From: Metopolophium dirhodum | Lineage: Eukaryota; Arthropoda; Insecta; Hemiptera; Aphididae | DNA: 64,000 nucleotides | Direction: 5' to 3' | Assembly (NCBI RefSeq): GCF_019925205.1 | Contig: NC_083564.1 | Location: 38,664,447 to 38,728,446, forward strand | In this document: one piece after another, positions 61,620 to 64,000 of the stretch | Layout of the letters: every line of letters begins with the position of its first letter | Numbering within the stretch: position 1 is the first letter of the stretch | The notes under the pieces: generated by a model | What the model was told of the DNA's origin: nothing | The model's input: the letters and a program-made list of their open reading frames with translations, nothing else | Databases searched by the model: none | Translations under genes and position numbers: made by a program

Positions 61620-61821
61620 ACACATTATAGAAATAGCACACATCATAGCGGTTAGTTAAGACATATCACCAGCCACGGAGGCACGGACACTGTAGTTATA
61701 ACAAATCGGATGTTGCTAATAAGTCTCATAATATAATAGTGCTCCTGCAGCAATTACTATCCGACATACTTACTCAGCTGCCCAAGTGACTTGTGCATTC
61801 TAATTTGCTGTAAATCTTTTA
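61620..61821. repeat. Duplicated 3' flank (copy after gene G)
   Basis: CACATCATAGCGGTTAG, CACGGACACTGTA, CTGCAGCAATTACTA, TACTTACTCAGCTGCC and GTGACTTGTGCAT are in the same order as after gene E. The homology stops at the fossil exon beginning at 61822. Confidence 0.6.
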
Positions 61822-62011
61822 GCTTACTACGCCCAAGTTCCAGCCTATAGATCTGCCTATTCCACCCCAGCTACTGACGTAGCACCTTCTCACTCCTTCC
61901 CCGGCTTACAGACAAGTCCCGTACAAGGCATATTACAATGGTCCAATTCAAATAAATATTTAACCACTTGTCAACCAAATTATAACATACCTGGTTTACT
62001 TTGTAAATAAA
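61822..62011 (+). pseudogene. Frameshifted 3' exon of a lost cuticle gene, with poly(A) signal
   Basis: After TGTAAATCTTTTAG, which looks like a splice acceptor, codons from 61822 read AYYAQVPAYRSAYSTPATDV and APSHSF. A single-base shift at about 61899 (TCCTTCCCCGGC where a homologue would have TCTGCCCCGGC) moves the rest into the +1 frame: PAYRQVPYKAYYN and a stop near 61960. That ending resembles the AYRPTPYKAY end of gene F. A canonical AATAAA lies at 62006-62011. No RR-2 domain remains upstream. It is the 3' end of a decayed F-like gene. Confidence 0.65.
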
Positions 62012-62649
62012 TAGTGAAGTACATAATTCTGTGTATTTGTTATTTTTGTACTGTCTTAAAAGCATCTTGCATTATGTATAATTTCCTATATACTTTACTT
62101 TTGGAAGGATGCTACACTGGCAGTGTTGCCTCCATTTTAAAAAGTACAAAATAGCAAATCTGATTTCAGTAGAACATATTTTATGTAGTTAGCTTTAATA
62201 TTAGAGTGAAATAACCCATAATCTTACTTTAAGGTTAGCGCATGCCACATTGCCTCTTGTCGGTTTTTTATTTTTTTTTTTAAATTAAACGAGTTATATA
62301 AGTATATAAAATATAAAAATATAAAAATATAAAAATGCACATAAATCTCTTATAGATTTAATCACCGTAAAAAACCGACGAGTTATAACATATAATATTC
62401 ATATTTACAAGTTTAATTAAAGGTCAATTAACACTAATATAAAAGCTAAGGATGTAGCATCTTAAGAAATAATATTGGTCACTGTAATTTTATTTACACA
62501 ATAAAAAAACGATTGTTTATTTATTTCATAATATTTAATTTTTTTTTTTTTAAATATGAAATTAAGGCTTTGACAACTGAGGCCATTAGCTTGCTACTGT
62601 GGAGCCGTGGGAGAGGGTACTGTTGGTTTGAACACATGTATGTATGGCA
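62012..62649. other. Intergenic, no gene seen
   Basis: AT-rich with an AAAATATAA-type short repeat at about 62305-62335. Nothing else recognisable. Confidence 0.5.
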
Positions 62650-62766
62650 AGGATTTTCCACTAAAAATTACGGGTGGTCACCCCATCCGGGAACTAGTGA
62701 CACCGGCTGGTACGTACACTCAGAGCACATTCGTGACTGAATGCAACACCGCGTCATACCAAGCAA
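62650..62766 (-). mobile_element. 5S-rRNA-like SINE, copy S3 (diverged)
   Basis: Minus strand: GCTTGGTATGACGCGGTG, CATTCAGTCACGAATG, TCTGAGTGTACGTACCAG, CTAGTTCCCGGATGGGGTGACC, with the last word carrying one extra G in the intermediate-element-like core. Same family as S1 and S2. Open frames across this region are incidental. Confidence 0.62.
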
Positions 62767-64000
62767 CAATATTTAATTATAAATACAATATGATTATGAA
62801 TCTATTTTTATCACATTTTACCGAATATCACGGTTTTAGGTACGGTTTTACCTTTATTCATGGAAATATAGATTTTTGGATTGTTAAAAGCTATTAACTG
62901 GTTGTAGGTATTTAAGTTGAATAATAGGTCAATAAAATCAACCGAATATGTTTTGATGAAAATATGACGAAAATACGATACCAGAAACTTAAAATAAATA
63001 TTTGAATATTTGTATTTGAAACTACGAAATTTGACAAAAAATCAAAACATATATTATGTATATGGTTCACAAAAACTAATTATTTGTAAGCTATGATAAT
63101 TTAAATAGAATGCAGTAGTAAGCGTTCATTCATTGAAAACAATTTAGTCGTCACTCGTCAATACTTACATGATATTTAAATAATTGTTCGAAGGTAGTTG
63201 AGCCAACCTTGGATTATAATTTACCTACCTACTCAGAACCGTTTACCTATATTTAAACAGTTCATTATTCAATAGTTGCGTTTCAAACTTTAAACTTTAA
63301 CCATTGTTAACTAACAATTTATGTTGAGTTTAACTTTTCAAAATAGTATGTTCATCACAAAGATGATTTACAATAAAGGAAAATCACTCAATTTGATCAT
63401 AGGTTTATTTGTTGTGTATGTTCCACCTTTCTTAGCAACAACAAATATTCCATATAATTAAATAATTTGAAAATTTGCATATTCCCTATACTATATAATT
63501 ACTTATCAGGTAATAATTTGTCTGATAAAAAGCAAAATAAGCTAAGGGTGTGGTGTATACTACTACACTATGGAATAATCGACAATCGTATAGTTATAGG
63601 ACGCCCACGTGTTGTTCCTCTGAACATTTAATAATGAAATATTTAATTTGAATTAAAATTTATTTTATTTTACGTCTCATTCGTACTTCACTAAAATAAT
63701 ATTATTAGTAGTTTTATTAGTAATTAGTAAAGTTATTACCTACCAATCAAAATATTCAATAGATTGTAAATGACGCATAACCATGATAAATATAATTTAT
63801 AAAACCTACCTTATGCTGGTTTCGAAAAGTTTGTAGAAAGTTTACATCGTAGGTAATTAAAAATTGCTATACAAAGCAGTTAATTAATAGACATCAGAGG
63901 TTTCAGTAACATTATTGATTAAAAATATACTTAGAGGTATATGGGTTTATACTATCTGAATTAGCTGTTTATTGCTAAACTAGCACTCAAAAAATAAGCA
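62767..64000. other. Intergenic, no gene seen
   Basis: AT-rich to the end of the window. No gene, RNA gene or repeat boundary recognised. Confidence 0.5.

Noticed and set aside
62513..62897. Overlapping frames of 75 and 96 codons
   Set aside because: They run through SINE copy S3 and show no motif or splice context.
1..64000. tRNA genes and CRISPR arrays
   Set aside because: No cloverleaf-compatible A-box/B-box pair at tRNA spacing was recognised, and no regularly spaced direct repeats with unique spacers exist; CRISPR is not expected in an animal genome.

Overview
The window is an AT-rich arthropod nuclear region, most likely from an aphid (inferred from AT-rich intergenic DNA, the style of the cuticle proteins and the interspersed repeats; the species is not proven). 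Every protein-coding gene I can support belongs to one family: chitin-binding RR-2 cuticular proteins (CPR family). All share one architecture: a tiny first coding exon of four codons (MxxK or MxMK), a phase-0 intron, and a second exon carrying the rest of the signal peptide, an RR-2 domain and low-complexity Pro/Ala/Tyr repeats. They stand out as GC-rich islands.

Layout. 1-18.9 kb: no convincing gene; a 415-bp hAT-like MITE with a perfect 8-bp target duplication (3508-3922), a tandem duplication (4043-4407) and a second hAT-like MITE (16816-17384). 19.0-21.1 kb: gene A (19214-21003, +, 295 aa). 22.1-29.97 kb: gene desert with two inverted copies of a repeat family and a 5S-rRNA-like SINE. 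31.0-32.9 kb: gene B (+, 195 aa). 37.9-39.6 kb: gene C (+, 201 aa), almost identical to B in the coding exon. 40.5-48.5 kb: a second copy of the 16.8-kb MITE in inverse orientation, foldback elements and a tandem duplication. 50.0-51.4 kb: gene D (+, 200 aa) followed by an orphan copy of a paralogue's C-terminal tail. 55.6-56.7 kb: gene E (+, 214 aa), near-identical to D. 57.2 kb: decayed RR-2 fragment. 59.4-60.1 kb: gene F (-, 135 aa), head to head with G. 60.6-61.5 kb: gene G (+), still open in frame but with its splice acceptor changed from AG to GG and a damaged signal peptide, so probably a pseudogene. 61.8-62.0 kb: a frameshifted 3' exon fossil with its poly(A) signal.

Two subfamilies are visible. 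A, B and C have TATATA-type core promoters below GC-rich blocks sharing ACGCCCTCGC. D, E, F and G share another promoter module: a Grainyhead-like palindrome AACYGGTT, a GGRAGGG(ATGA) element, an ATAAATA TATA variant (CATAAATACG in D, E and F) and a TCAGTT initiator 31-32 bp further on. The proteins are expected to be secreted by epidermal cells, bind chitin through RR-2 and be deposited together in the cuticle. The cluster shows birth-and-death evolution with exon-limited homogenisation (B/C and D/E), one fused tail fragment, one splice-broken copy and two fossils.
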